DNA from: an uncultured Collinsella sp.
GTDB taxonomy: Bacteria > Actinomycetota > Coriobacteriia > Coriobacteriales > Coriobacteriaceae
DNA: 58,269 nucleotides
Assembly: GCA_958346935.1 (NCBI GenBank)
Contig: CATVTM010000003.1
Location: 1-58,269 of the forward strand
Direction of reading: 5' to 3'
Positions 42,034 through 50,022 of the stretch are shown one piece after another (the first letter of the stretch is position 1; each line of letters opens with the position of its first letter). The notes beneath the pieces were generated by a model. That model saw nothing but the letters and a program-made list of their open reading frames with translations. It was not told the origin of the DNA and ran no database searches. A program made the translations under genes and the position numbers.

Positions 42034-42117
42034 ACCAGCCCGGTAGAAAGGGGCGCGGGGCAAGCACCTCAGCGGCGTTTGCCCCTCCCCTCCCCCGTAT
42101 CGATTAGAAAGAGTCCA

Positions 42118-43374
42118 ATGGCTTCCACCAACTCCAACAAGGGTCGCGCCGTCGTGCTTTCCGCCGCGTGCGTCACCATGTTCTTTATCAGCTCCATCGC
42201 GCTGTATTCCGTTGTGAGCAAGAACCTGCTCGCCGTCTATCCCGAGTGGTCCAGCGCTCTTACCTGGGCTTTCCCGGTCTTCCAGACCATCATGGCCGTG
42301 ACGGGCATCTTCGCCGGCCGCATCTCCGATAAGATCGGCCCGCGCAACGTCGTGATCGCTGCCGCCGTGTGCTACGGCGTGGGCTGGTTCATGTCCGGCA
42401 CCGTCACCGAGCCGTGGCAGTTCTACCTGTGGTTCTCGCTCGTCGCCGCCATCGGCAACGGCCTGGGCTACAACCCCGCGCTCACCACCGGCCAAAAGTG
42501 GTTCATCGACAAAAAGGGCCTCGCCTCCGGCATCACCCTGGCCGCTTCGACCGCCGGCCCCGCCGTGCTGTCCCCGGTGCTCGCCTCGCTGCTCATCCCG
42601 AGCCTTGGCATCTTTGGCGCCCTTAAGGCACTCGGCGTCATCTTCTTTGTGACGATCGCCGCCTCCGCCCTGTTCCTGAAGGCCCCCGAGGCCGGTTGGC
42701 TGCCCGAGGGCTTCGAGGTCCCCAAGGGCGGCGCGCACGCCGGCACTTTCGGCGACCTCACCCCGGGCGAGATGGTCAAAACCCCGCGCTTCTGGGTCCT
42801 CATCGCCACCTTCGCCTTCGCCGCCACCGCGGGCACCCTGCTCGTGGGCAAGGTTGCCTCCATCGCCGCTGTCCAGCTCTTCGCCGACCCCACGAGCGCC
42901 GCGGCCGTCGCCCTCGGCGGCGTGGTCGTCTCCGTCAACACCTGCGCCAACCTGGTCGGCCGTCTGTCCTTTGGCCAGATCATCGACAAGCTCGGCGCCT
43001 ACAAGTCGCTGCTCATCAGCCTTGTCGTCACCATCGTCGCGCTCGTCATCATGTCGATGAGCTTTACGCAGAGCATGTTCTTTGTGGCACTCGCCCTGCT
43101 CGGCTTTAGCTTTGGCGCCCTGCTCGTCATCTACCCGCCGCTCACCGGTGGCGCCTTTGGCACCAGCAACATCGGCGTCAACTACGGCATCATGTTTTTG
43201 GGCTATGCCGCTTCCACCTGGATCAGCCAGCCCATCACCGCCGTGCTGTATCACGCCGAGGCCGGCAGCGCCGCCTACCAGCAGTCCTTCTACGGCGCCA
43301 TTGTGATTGCCGCCATCGCCGTCGTGCTCACCGTCTACATGATGGTCTCCGACAGCAAGAAGAAGTCCGCTTAG
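42118..43374 (+). CDS. MFS transporter, OFA type
   Basis: 418 residues, twelve membrane segments, similar to the oxalate/formate antiporter group: RISDKIGPRNVV matches the loop 2-3 motif, and GLGYNPALTTGQKWFIDKKGLASGITLAASTAGP is typical of this group. Start at 42118 has only a moderate AGAAAGAG. It lies between the SDR and Gfo/Idh genes on one strand. It probably imports the organic acid or polyol these two enzymes oxidise, but the substrate cannot be read from sequence. Confidence 0.88.
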   Translation: MASTNSNKGRAVVLSAACVTMFFISSIALYSVVSKNLLAVYPEWSSALTWAFPVFQTIMAVTGIFAGRISDKIGPRNVVIAAAVCYGVGWFMSGTVTEPWQFYLWFSLVAAIGNGLGYNPALTTGQKWFIDKKGLASGITLAASTAGPAVLSPVLASLLIPSLGIFGALKALGVIFFVTIAASALFLKAPEAGWLPEGFEVPKGGAHAGTFGDLTPGEMVKTPRFWVLIATFAFAATAGTLLVGKVASIAAVQLFADPTSAAAVALGGVVVSVNTCANLVGRLSFGQIIDKLGAYKSLLISLVVTIVALVIMSMSFTQSMFFVALALLGFSFGALLVIYPPLTGGAFGTSNIGVNYGIMFLGYAASTWISQPITAVLYHAEAGSAAYQQSFYGAIVIAAIAVVLTVYMMVSDSKKKSA

Positions 43375-43442
43375 TTTTGCTTGACGCGGCAAGGGCCGTT
43401 CTCTTGCCGCATTCCACCGGTCACCAGTATTAAGGAGTCGAA

Positions 43443-44483
43443 ATGTCTGAGCTCAACCCCGTCCGCATTGCCGTTATCGGCGCCGGTGCCATGGGCCGCA
43501 ACCACATCCGCTTTGTCACCGAGGAGCCCGAAGCCGAGCTCGTCGCCATCGCCGACGCCTTTGAGGGCGCCCGCGCCACGGCCGAGGCTGCCGGCGTGCC
43601 GTTTTACACCGATCCCGCCCAGATGATGGACGAGGTCAAGCCCGAGGCCGTCATCATCGCCACCCCCAACGACCTGCATCTGGGCGTTGCCCGCGAGGCC
43701 GTGAAGCGCAACATCGTGCCGCTGGTCGAAAAGCCGATCTCCAATGACCTCGAGGATGCCCAGACCTTTGCCGCCGAGGCCGAGACCGCCGGCGTGCCCG
43801 TGCTCGTGGGCCAGCACCGTCGTCACAACCCCTTCGTCAACAAAGCCAAAGAGATCATCGAGTCCGGCGAGCTGGGCAAGCTCACCGTGTCGAGCTTCCA
43901 CTACATGATCTATAAGAATGACGAGTACTTCGATGTCGAGTGGCGCCGCAAAAAGGGTGCCGGCCCGATCCTGGTCAACCTGGTGCACGACGTCGACCTG
44001 CTCCGCTACCTGCTGGGCGAGCCCGTCGCCGTCCAGGGCATGCAGTCCAGCGCCGCCCGCGGTTTTGAGACCGAGGACTCCGCTGTGGTCAACGTCCGTT
44101 TTGCCGATGGCGCGCTCGCAAGCATGACCATCTCCGATGCCACCGCCAGCCCCTGGAACTGGGAGGCCACCGCTCGCGAGGACCCGCAGTACCGCCCCTT
44201 CGACGCCGATGCCTACTTTATTGGCGGTACCAAGGGCGCCCTGTCGCTGCCCCGCCTGCACCAGTTCTCCTACGACGGCGCCTCCAACTGGCACAAGCCG
44301 CTGCAGATGGAGATTCCGGCCGTCGACCCGGCGCTGCCGCACAAGATGCAGCTCAAGCACTTTGTGAAGGTCGTCCGCCGCGAAGTTGAGCCCGTCGTAA
44401 CCCCCGCCGATAACGTCAAGACGCTCACGCTTCTCAACGCCATCAAGGAGGCCGCCGAGACCGGCCAGCTCGTCGAGCTGTAG
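43443..44483 (+). CDS. Gfo/Idh/MocA-family oxidoreductase
   Basis: 346-residue NAD(P)-dependent dehydrogenase of sugar, inositol or sugar-acid type. The Rossmann motif VIGAGAMGRNH is near residue 10. VEKPISND (about 96) holds the conserved Lys of the EKP motif. GPILVNLVHDVDLLRYLLG (about 180) holds the His/Asp catalytic area. AAGGAG precedes ATG. Its stop is followed by a strong terminator, so it ends the SDR-MFS operon. Together the three genes look like a small catabolic route under LysR control. Confidence 0.92.
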   Translation: MSELNPVRIAVIGAGAMGRNHIRFVTEEPEAELVAIADAFEGARATAEAAGVPFYTDPAQMMDEVKPEAVIIATPNDLHLGVAREAVKRNIVPLVEKPISNDLEDAQTFAAEAETAGVPVLVGQHRRHNPFVNKAKEIIESGELGKLTVSSFHYMIYKNDEYFDVEWRRKKGAGPILVNLVHDVDLLRYLLGEPVAVQGMQSSAARGFETEDSAVVNVRFADGALASMTISDATASPWNWEATAREDPQYRPFDADAYFIGGTKGALSLPRLHQFSYDGASNWHKPLQMEIPAVDPALPHKMQLKHFVKVVRREVEPVVTPADNVKTLTLLNAIKEAAETGQLVEL

Positions 44484-44556
44484 CACCTTAGGACAGGCCG
44501 CGGCAGAAACCCCATGCCGGGCCCCTCGGTCCGCCACAAATAAGCCCCTCTTCTTT

Positions 44557-44591
44557 GCCCCGCGAGCAGCCTCCTGCCCGCGGGGCATTTT
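44557..44591 (+). terminator. Terminator of the SDR-MFS-oxidoreductase operon
   Basis: GCCCCGCGAGCAG/CTGCCCGCGGGGC stem with a short loop, followed by ATTTT. Confidence 0.85.
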
Positions 44592-44742
44592 GCTACGTCG
44601 CCAATGATTTTTCTGGGACGGGGGACTTTTTGCACCTTAGCTTGATTCGTTCGCCACGAAATGTGCCTATCTACTACGTTTAACCAATCACCCTCATCCA
44701 TACCGAATTTCGCGAAATAAAAACCGACGCTCCTATAAGTTG

Positions 44743-45981
44743 TCAAGAGGCAGTTTGCGGGAGCGCTCCCTTCAATTCGCACAGGAGCTCGTAATACCTT
44801 CTCTCCAGTTTCGTCGACCGCCGTCTCCCATGTTCCAGGTGCCCGAGTGTGGCTGCGGACAGGCCGAGCCCTTCGGCGGCCTGCTTCTGAGTCACCCGCA
44901 TCGCCTTGCGCATCTTCGCGAGCTCGGGGCCTTCCGGCGCGGCGCCGTCGGGGTTCGGGTCCATGAGCACGCGGTACACCTCCCGCGCTATGTAGCGCTT
45001 CAGGCAGCGGATCGCCTCCCTCCGGGACTTCCCCTCGGAGGTTCGCCTCGCCACGTACCTCTTCGTCCTCTCGTCGTATGCCATGCGCTTGATCGCGATC
45101 TCGTAGAGCGCCCAGTTCGCCTGCCGGTTGCCGCCGCGGTTGAGCCTGTGCCGCTCCGTCTTCCCGCTCGACGCTGGAATCGGGGAGACGCCGCACAGCA
45201 TCGAGAACGCCGCCTCGCCCTTCAGCCTGCCGGGGTTGTCGCCGGCGGCCACGACCAGGGCGGCGGCGGTCGTCGTGCCGCAGCCCTCGACGCCGAGCAG
45301 CGCGGGCGCGTTCGCCTCCAGCAGCGCGCGGATGCGCTCGTCGCAGGACTCGACCTGGCTGCGGGCCTCCTTCCAGACCGCCGCGACGGACCGCAGCGAG
45401 GCCAGCACGCTCTCCTCGAGCGCGTCGCCGGCCTTTCTCCTGCGCGCGAGCAGCGGCATGAGGTCCTTCGGCCGCTCGCGGCCCCTGAACCGCTCCCTCA
45501 GGGCGCCCGGGGCCGTCGTGAGCATCGACTTCGCGCAGGCCACGCAGGACGTGGACGTCGCGACGGCCAGCCTGCGCGCGACGTAGAGCTGGCGCACCGC
45601 CTCGACCCAGCCGTCCTGCGACTTCGGCACGGAGCAGCCCCTCCCGGACGCCGCCTTGCGCGCCGCGCGCTCGGCGTCCAGCGGGTCGCTCTTCCCCTCG
45701 CCGGGCCTCGCCTTGTCCCTCTTGGGCCTGAGCACCTCGACCACGTTGTACCCGAGCTCCGCGAGCCTCCTCGTCAGCCCGGCCCCGTACGACGCCGTGC
45801 CCTCGACGCCGACGACCGCGCAGCTCCCCGGGTCGCCTATCGCCTCCGCCAGCCTGTCGTAGCCCTCGGGGTCGGCCCTGAAGCTCCCGCTCCAGACCTT
45901 CCTCCCGAGGCCGTCGAGCAGGCACAGGACATGCACGTCCTTGTGCGTGTCGACGCCCGCGATGACCGTTTCGCCTTCCAT
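44743..45981 (-). CDS. IS110-family DEDD transposase with C-terminal XRE-like domain
   Basis: 412 residues. The N-terminal RuvC-like DEDD domain starts at VIAGVDTHKDVHVLCL (Asp about 10), then VGVEGTASYG and KSDPLDAERAARKA. The C-terminal Tnp_20 domain has the family's helix-hairpin and SIPASSGK-like stretch (SPIPASSGKTERHRLNRGGNRQANWAL) with the catalytic Ser. After about residue 350 comes an extra helix-turn-helix of XRE type (ELAKMRKAMRVTQKQAAEGL and LSAATLGHLEHGRRRSTKLE) not usual for the family. Start at 45981 follows GAGGGGAG. It looks intact. Confidence 0.9.
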   Translation of the reverse strand: MEGETVIAGVDTHKDVHVLCLLDGLGRKVWSGSFRADPEGYDRLAEAIGDPGSCAVVGVEGTASYGAGLTRRLAELGYNVVEVLRPKRDKARPGEGKSDPLDAERAARKAASGRGCSVPKSQDGWVEAVRQLYVARRLAVATSTSCVACAKSMLTTAPGALRERFRGRERPKDLMPLLARRRKAGDALEESVLASLRSVAAVWKEARSQVESCDERIRALLEANAPALLGVEGCGTTTAAALVVAAGDNPGRLKGEAAFSMLCGVSPIPASSGKTERHRLNRGGNRQANWALYEIAIKRMAYDERTKRYVARRTSEGKSRREAIRCLKRYIAREVYRVLMDPNPDGAAPEGPELAKMRKAMRVTQKQAAEGLGLSAATLGHLEHGRRRSTKLERRYYELLCELKGALPQTAS

Positions 45982-46339
45982 TTTCGCTCCCCTCGGTCTG
46001 CCGCCTGCTCCGCGCCCGGGCCTCCCAGACATTGCACTGACGGGAGCGCTACAATCAAGTTGGCTTGTCCGATTGTCCGCGCTCATGCTCCTATTAGGTC
46101 ATGGCAGGACTCCGGGTCGCGGAAGCCGGGGCGAGACAGGTCGGATTTGAGGACGGCCGAAGAGGCGTCAGCAGGTCAGTGGGTCATCGTCCCGGCGTTC
46201 GGCATCAGGGTAGCGCTGCGACGCGGAAATCGCGCGCCGTTGACGCGCCCCCGCAGTGCCCGCTTCCCCCAAGGACAATTATCAGTGCAGGTAAACGGCT
46301 TGCGCATTTTCGGAAAACCGGGGGATGGTCGACCCACAC
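45982..46339 (-). other. Long non-coding region of the IS110 element, bridge-RNA candidate
   Basis: About 360 bp upstream of the transposase without a supported gene, rich in short inverted repeats. IS110-group elements carry a bridge RNA gene in such a left-end region; I infer one here from position only and cannot place its limits. Confidence 0.4.
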
Positions 46340-46464
46340 GGTTCAAACGTAGTAGATAGGCCGCTTTCGTGGTCCCGCGCCAAAACAGTCTTTTTTGAGC
46401 GAAGTGGCAGGTGGTATCCTTGGTAGCTCTGTGCTGCAAACGCACCTCAAACGCAAGGAGTCCC

Positions 46465-48612
46465 ATGGATCTTATCGCCCAGCTCGCGCGCGAGCTCAAC
46501 CTTAAGGCCGCCAACGTCGAGGCGGCCGTCAAGCTCATCGACGAGGGAAACACCATTCCCTTTATCTCGCGCTACCGCAAGGAAGCCACGGGCGGCATGG
46601 ACGATGTCGCCCTGCGCGCGCTCGACGAGCGCCTGTCCTACCTGCGTAATCTTGAGCAGCGCAAAGAGGACGTCATTCTGCTCATCGGCGCCCAGGGCAA
46701 ACTCACGCCCGAGCTCGAGCAACAGATTCGCGAGGCCACACAGCTCCAGCGTGTCGAGGACCTCTACAAGCCCTACCGCAAAAAGCGCATGACCCGCGCG
46801 CAGAAGGCACGCGAGGCCGGCCTGGAGCCGCTCGCCAACATGATCATCATGCAGGCCTCGGCCAAGGGCAGCGCGCTCGACGCCGCCGCGGACTACGTCA
46901 ACGAGGAGGCCGGCTTCGACACGCCCGAAAAGGCGCTCGCCGGCGCCGCCGACATCGTGGCCGAGACGGTGGCCGAAGATCCCGAGAACGTCGCCGACCT
47001 GCGCGCCTTTACGCAAAACACCGCCGACATCGTCGTCGAGGCCACCGACCCCGCCGAGAAGACCCCCTACGAGCCGTACTACAGCTATGATGAGCCGCTG
47101 CGCCGTATACCCAACCACCGCGTGCTGGCTATCGACCGCGGTGAGCGCGAGGGCAAGCTCCGCGTGCGCGTGAACGTCGACGGCGCTGCCGCTACGGCAC
47201 GCCTCGGCAGCCGCTGGCCCCGTCGCCAGGGCGTGTTTGCTCCCGTCTTTGACGCCGCCATCGCCGATGGCTACAAGCGCCTCATGGCCCCCTCGCTGGA
47301 GCGCGAGGCCCGCGCCAAACTCACCGTTCGTGCCCAGACCGAGGCCATCAACGTCTTTGCCAAGAATCTCGAGGGCTTGCTCTCGGCGCGCCCCGTGCGC
47401 GGCGCCCGCGTGCTCGCGCTCGATCCGGGCTACCGCACCGGCTGCAAGGTCGCCGTCATGGACGAGACCGGCAAGCTACTCGACCACGGCGTGGTCTATC
47501 CCACCAAGCCGCGCCATGACGTCGCCGGCACCAAGCGCGAGCTCGCCCGCCTCGTCAAGAAGGACGGCGTCAACACCATCGTCGTCGGCAACGGCACCGC
47601 CAGCCGCGAGATCGAGGAAGTCGTCTCGGAGTTCATTGCCGAGCAGGCGCCCGGGCTGCGATACACCATCGTCAACGAAGCCGGCGCGTCGGTGTACTCC
47701 GCCTCCGAGCTCGCCAGTCAGGAATATCCTGACCTGGACGTCACCGTACGTGGCGCCATGAGCCTGGGCCGCCGTCTGCAGGACCCGCTGGCAGAGCTCG
47801 TCAAGATTCCGCCCCAGTCCATCGGCGTTGGCCAGTACCAGCACGACCTTGACCAGGCCGAGCTTTCGCGCACCCTGGGCCACGTGGTGGAAGACGTCGT
47901 CAACCGTGTGGGCGTCGACGTCAACACCGCGAGCGCAAGCCTGCTGGGCTACGTGTCGGGCATTACGCCGAGCGTAGCCAAAAACATCGTGGCCTACCGC
48001 GAGGAAAACGGCGCCTTTACCGATCGCCGCCAGCTCAAGAAGGTCCCCAAGCTGGGACCCAAGGCGTACCTCAACGCCGCAGGTTTCCTGCGCATCAGCG
48101 GCGGCAAGAACCCGCTCGACGCGACAAGCGTCCACCCCGAAAGCTACGAGGTGGCCACGGCCGTCCTGGAGCGCGCCGGCGTTGCGGCAAGCGAGCTCAG
48201 CCGCGGCGGCGTGCCCGATATCGAGCGTCGCCTGGGCAGCATCTCGGCGCTGGCAAGCGACCTGGACTGCGGCACCCTAACGCTCATCGACATCGTCAAC
48301 GAGCTCAAGAAGCCCGGCCGCGACCCGCGCGACGACGCGCCCGAGGTGGTCTTTAGCCGCTCGGCGCTTTCCATCGACGATCTGGAGCCCGGCATGGAAC
48401 TCAAGGGCACGGTGCGCAACGTTGTGGATTTTGGCGCGTTCGTCGACGTGGGCGTGCACCAGGACGGCCTCGTACACATCTCCAAGCTCGCCAACCGCTT
48501 CGTCAAGCACCCGAGCGACGTGGTGCGCGTCGGTGACACGGTCAAGGTGTGGGTCGAAAAGGTCGATCGCGACCGCAAGAAAATCTCCCTCACCATGGTG
48601 CAGGGGAAGTAA
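46465..48612 (+). CDS. tex: Tex-family RNA-binding transcription accessory protein
   Basis: 715-residue cytoplasmic nucleic-acid-binding protein. The N-terminal helical Tex region begins LIAQLARELNLKAANVEAAVKLIDEGNTIPFISRYRKE. A YqgF/RuvC-like domain is about 320-450 (VLALDPGYRTGCKVAVMD). Helix-hairpin-helix pairs span about 490-560 (VDVNTASASLLGYVSGITPS). A C-terminal S1 domain is about 640-710 (GMELKGTVRNVVDFGAFVDVGVHQDGLVH). Start at 46465 has CAAGGAG. The gene is monocistronic and lies between the IS110 element and a large palindrome. Confidence 0.96.
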   Translation: MDLIAQLARELNLKAANVEAAVKLIDEGNTIPFISRYRKEATGGMDDVALRALDERLSYLRNLEQRKEDVILLIGAQGKLTPELEQQIREATQLQRVEDLYKPYRKKRMTRAQKAREAGLEPLANMIIMQASAKGSALDAAADYVNEEAGFDTPEKALAGAADIVAETVAEDPENVADLRAFTQNTADIVVEATDPAEKTPYEPYYSYDEPLRRIPNHRVLAIDRGEREGKLRVRVNVDGAAATARLGSRWPRRQGVFAPVFDAAIADGYKRLMAPSLEREARAKLTVRAQTEAINVFAKNLEGLLSARPVRGARVLALDPGYRTGCKVAVMDETGKLLDHGVVYPTKPRHDVAGTKRELARLVKKDGVNTIVVGNGTASREIEEVVSEFIAEQAPGLRYTIVNEAGASVYSASELASQEYPDLDVTVRGAMSLGRRLQDPLAELVKIPPQSIGVGQYQHDLDQAELSRTLGHVVEDVVNRVGVDVNTASASLLGYVSGITPSVAKNIVAYREENGAFTDRRQLKKVPKLGPKAYLNAAGFLRISGGKNPLDATSVHPESYEVATAVLERAGVAASELSRGGVPDIERRLGSISALASDLDCGTLTLIDIVNELKKPGRDPRDDAPEVVFSRSALSIDDLEPGMELKGTVRNVVDFGAFVDVGVHQDGLVHISKLANRFVKHPSDVVRVGDTVKVWVEKVDRDRKKISLTMVQGK

Positions 48613-48643
48613 ACCGCCAAAGCAAGGGTCCCCCCTCTCGCGA

Positions 48644-48815
48644 CGTGCAAAATCGCGAGTATTCTGCAAATTCCACCGTTCCGGATGCCCCTCAGAGACG
48701 AAAAAGCAAGAAACAGCCCCCGTTTTAGCGTCATCAGAGCCAAAACGGGGGCTGTTCCATGCTTCACCCAGCTGGTAAAAGCCTTTACCTTGCTGAATAC
48801 TCTCAATTTTGCACG
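48644..48815. repeat. 172-bp nested palindrome
   Basis: Outer arms 48644-48669 and 48790-48815 match 23 of 26 bases (CGTGCAAAAT, GAGTATTC, GCAA blocks). Inner arms AACAGCCCCCGTTTT (48712-48726) and 48742-48756 are perfect, and pairing extends outward over AAGCA. It lies 32 bases after tex and may also end its transcription. Confidence 0.8.
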
Positions 48816-48891
48816 GCGCAGGCGGGGGTACCTTTGTCCACGGCAGGATATGGAAGCCTATCACCAACCTACCGGCAAGTTCGTGTCGGCA

Positions 48892-48963
48892 GCCCCGGCC
48901 TTTCCTTTGCCTAGCGCGACCCTCGCGAAGCGCGTGAGCGATAGGGAAAGGAAAGGCCGGGGC
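48892..48963. terminator. Strong hairpin between tex and transaldolase
   Basis: Perfect 17-bp stem GCCCCGGCCTTTCCTTT (48892-48908) with 48947-48963, plus GCCTA/TAGGG pairing inside. It lies past the stop of the convergent aldolase gene at 48994. Confidence 0.7.
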
Positions 48964-48993
48964 GAACAACCCGCGATGTAGTCAGCGTTCGCG

Positions 48994-49698
48994 TTACGGC
49001 AAGATATGGAAACCGAGCGAGGCGATATCCTTGGCAAAACCGCGCACGGTATCGAGCGAGACCTCGTACGGGTCACGGCCGATGTTCTTACGCTTGGCCA
49101 GGATGCTGTTGGGCACCGTGATGATCTGGCAACCGCATCCTTCCGCCTGGTAAATATTGATAAGCTCACGCGTGGACGCCCACAGGACCTCGCAGTTGGG
49201 CTTGGCGGCGGCCTTCTTCACCGACTCCGTCATAAACGGAATGGGATCGACGCCGGTGTCAGCGATACGGCCGGCAAAGAGCGAGATGATGGACGGCGTC
49301 TCGGCATCAACGGCCTCGACCATCTCGTCGACCTGCGTAGGCGTAAAGATGGTGGTGACGTTGACCTTGATGCCATCGGCCGAAAGCTTGCGCACCAGCT
49401 CGGCGGTGGACTCGCCCTTGGTAGTCACGCACGGAATCTTGACGTAGACGTTCTCGGCCCAGGTAGCGATCTCGCGGGCCTCGACCTCCATGGTCTCGAC
49501 GTCGTCGGCAAAGACCTCAAACGAGACGGACACATCGGTGATGTGGGCCAGGACCTCCTTGGCAAACGCGCGGTAATCCGTCACGCCGCCCTTCTTCATA
49601 AGGGACGGGTTGGTCGTGAAACCCTGAACGTTGCCGTTCTCGTACATGTCGAGCATGCCCTCGAGGTTTGCACCGTCAGCGAACACCTTGATTGCCAT
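48994..49698 (-). CDS. Fructose-6-phosphate aldolase/transaldolase family, copy 1
   Basis: 234-residue TalC/FSA-type enzyme that splits or transfers a dihydroxyacetone unit. It shows the family strands MAIKVFADGANLEGM, FTTNPSLMKKGG, the Schiff-base Lys in NVYVKIP (about 90) and WASTREL (about 168). Start at 49698 has GGAATCAGG; the eight-residue longer frame is not needed. It lies downstream of the PTS operon, after that operon's terminator, so it has its own promoter. The copy at 52293 is very similar along its whole length, so this is a duplicated gene. Confidence 0.92.
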   Translation of the reverse strand: MAIKVFADGANLEGMLDMYENGNVQGFTTNPSLMKKGGVTDYRAFAKEVLAHITDVSVSFEVFADDVETMEVEAREIATWAENVYVKIPCVTTKGESTAELVRKLSADGIKVNVTTIFTPTQVDEMVEAVDAETPSIISLFAGRIADTGVDPIPFMTESVKKAAAKPNCEVLWASTRELINIYQAEGCGCQIITVPNSILAKRKNIGRDPYEVSLDTVRGFAKDIASLGFHILP

Positions 49699-49931
49699 CT
49701 GCCTGATTCCTTTCGTTAGCATACGGCCGATAAACTGCTAAACACTTTACCTACGTTTATCAAGGCGTGAGCTGCGGGTTTTCATCTTCTCGGCGAACGG
49801 TTTTGCAGTTTTACCATTTTTATATCGACGCCCCAGCGGCAAAACGTTTTTGCTGATCATCGCGGTTGATTCCGTTCGCGGCGCAGAGACAGCGCTTCAC
49901 CGGTGCGTTTTCACAACCAGTCCAAAACAAA

Positions 49932-49965
49932 AAGCGGTGACGCCTCATTTGAGACGTCACCGCTT
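49932..49965 (-). terminator. Terminator of the PTS operon
   Basis: AAGCGGTGACG/CGTCACCGCTT stem followed by TTTTTG on the minus strand, 58 bases after the IIC stop. The rest of 49699-50022 shows no gene. Confidence 0.85.
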
Positions 49966-50022
49966 CCGTGTAGGAGCCGGTTATCGGAGCTCCGCCCGAT
50001 TAGGGCTTAACGTATGCCTGGA

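Larger units (their letters stand above)
44654..46372 (-). mobile_element. IS110-family element between arms of a palindrome
   Basis: Left arm 44654-44685 and right arm 46340-46372 are inverted copies: CCACGAAA, four variable bases, CCTATCTACTACGTTT, then AACC or GAACC. The transposase (44743-45981) lies between, with about 78 bp beyond its stop and about 360 bp before its start. Either these arms are subterminal repeats of the element, or the element sits in the loop of an older host palindrome. Exact ends are not resolved. Confidence 0.75.

Noticed and set aside
41668..43392. 574-codon antisense frame over SDR and MFS genes
   Set aside because: Low-complexity Gly/Asp/His translation in a GC-rich gene; plus-strand genes are certain.
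48841..48866. Duplicated 3' end of the aldolase gene (GGCAGGATATGGAAGCC)
   Set aside because: Only about 17 bases match the true gene end at 49001; too short to call a gene remnant.
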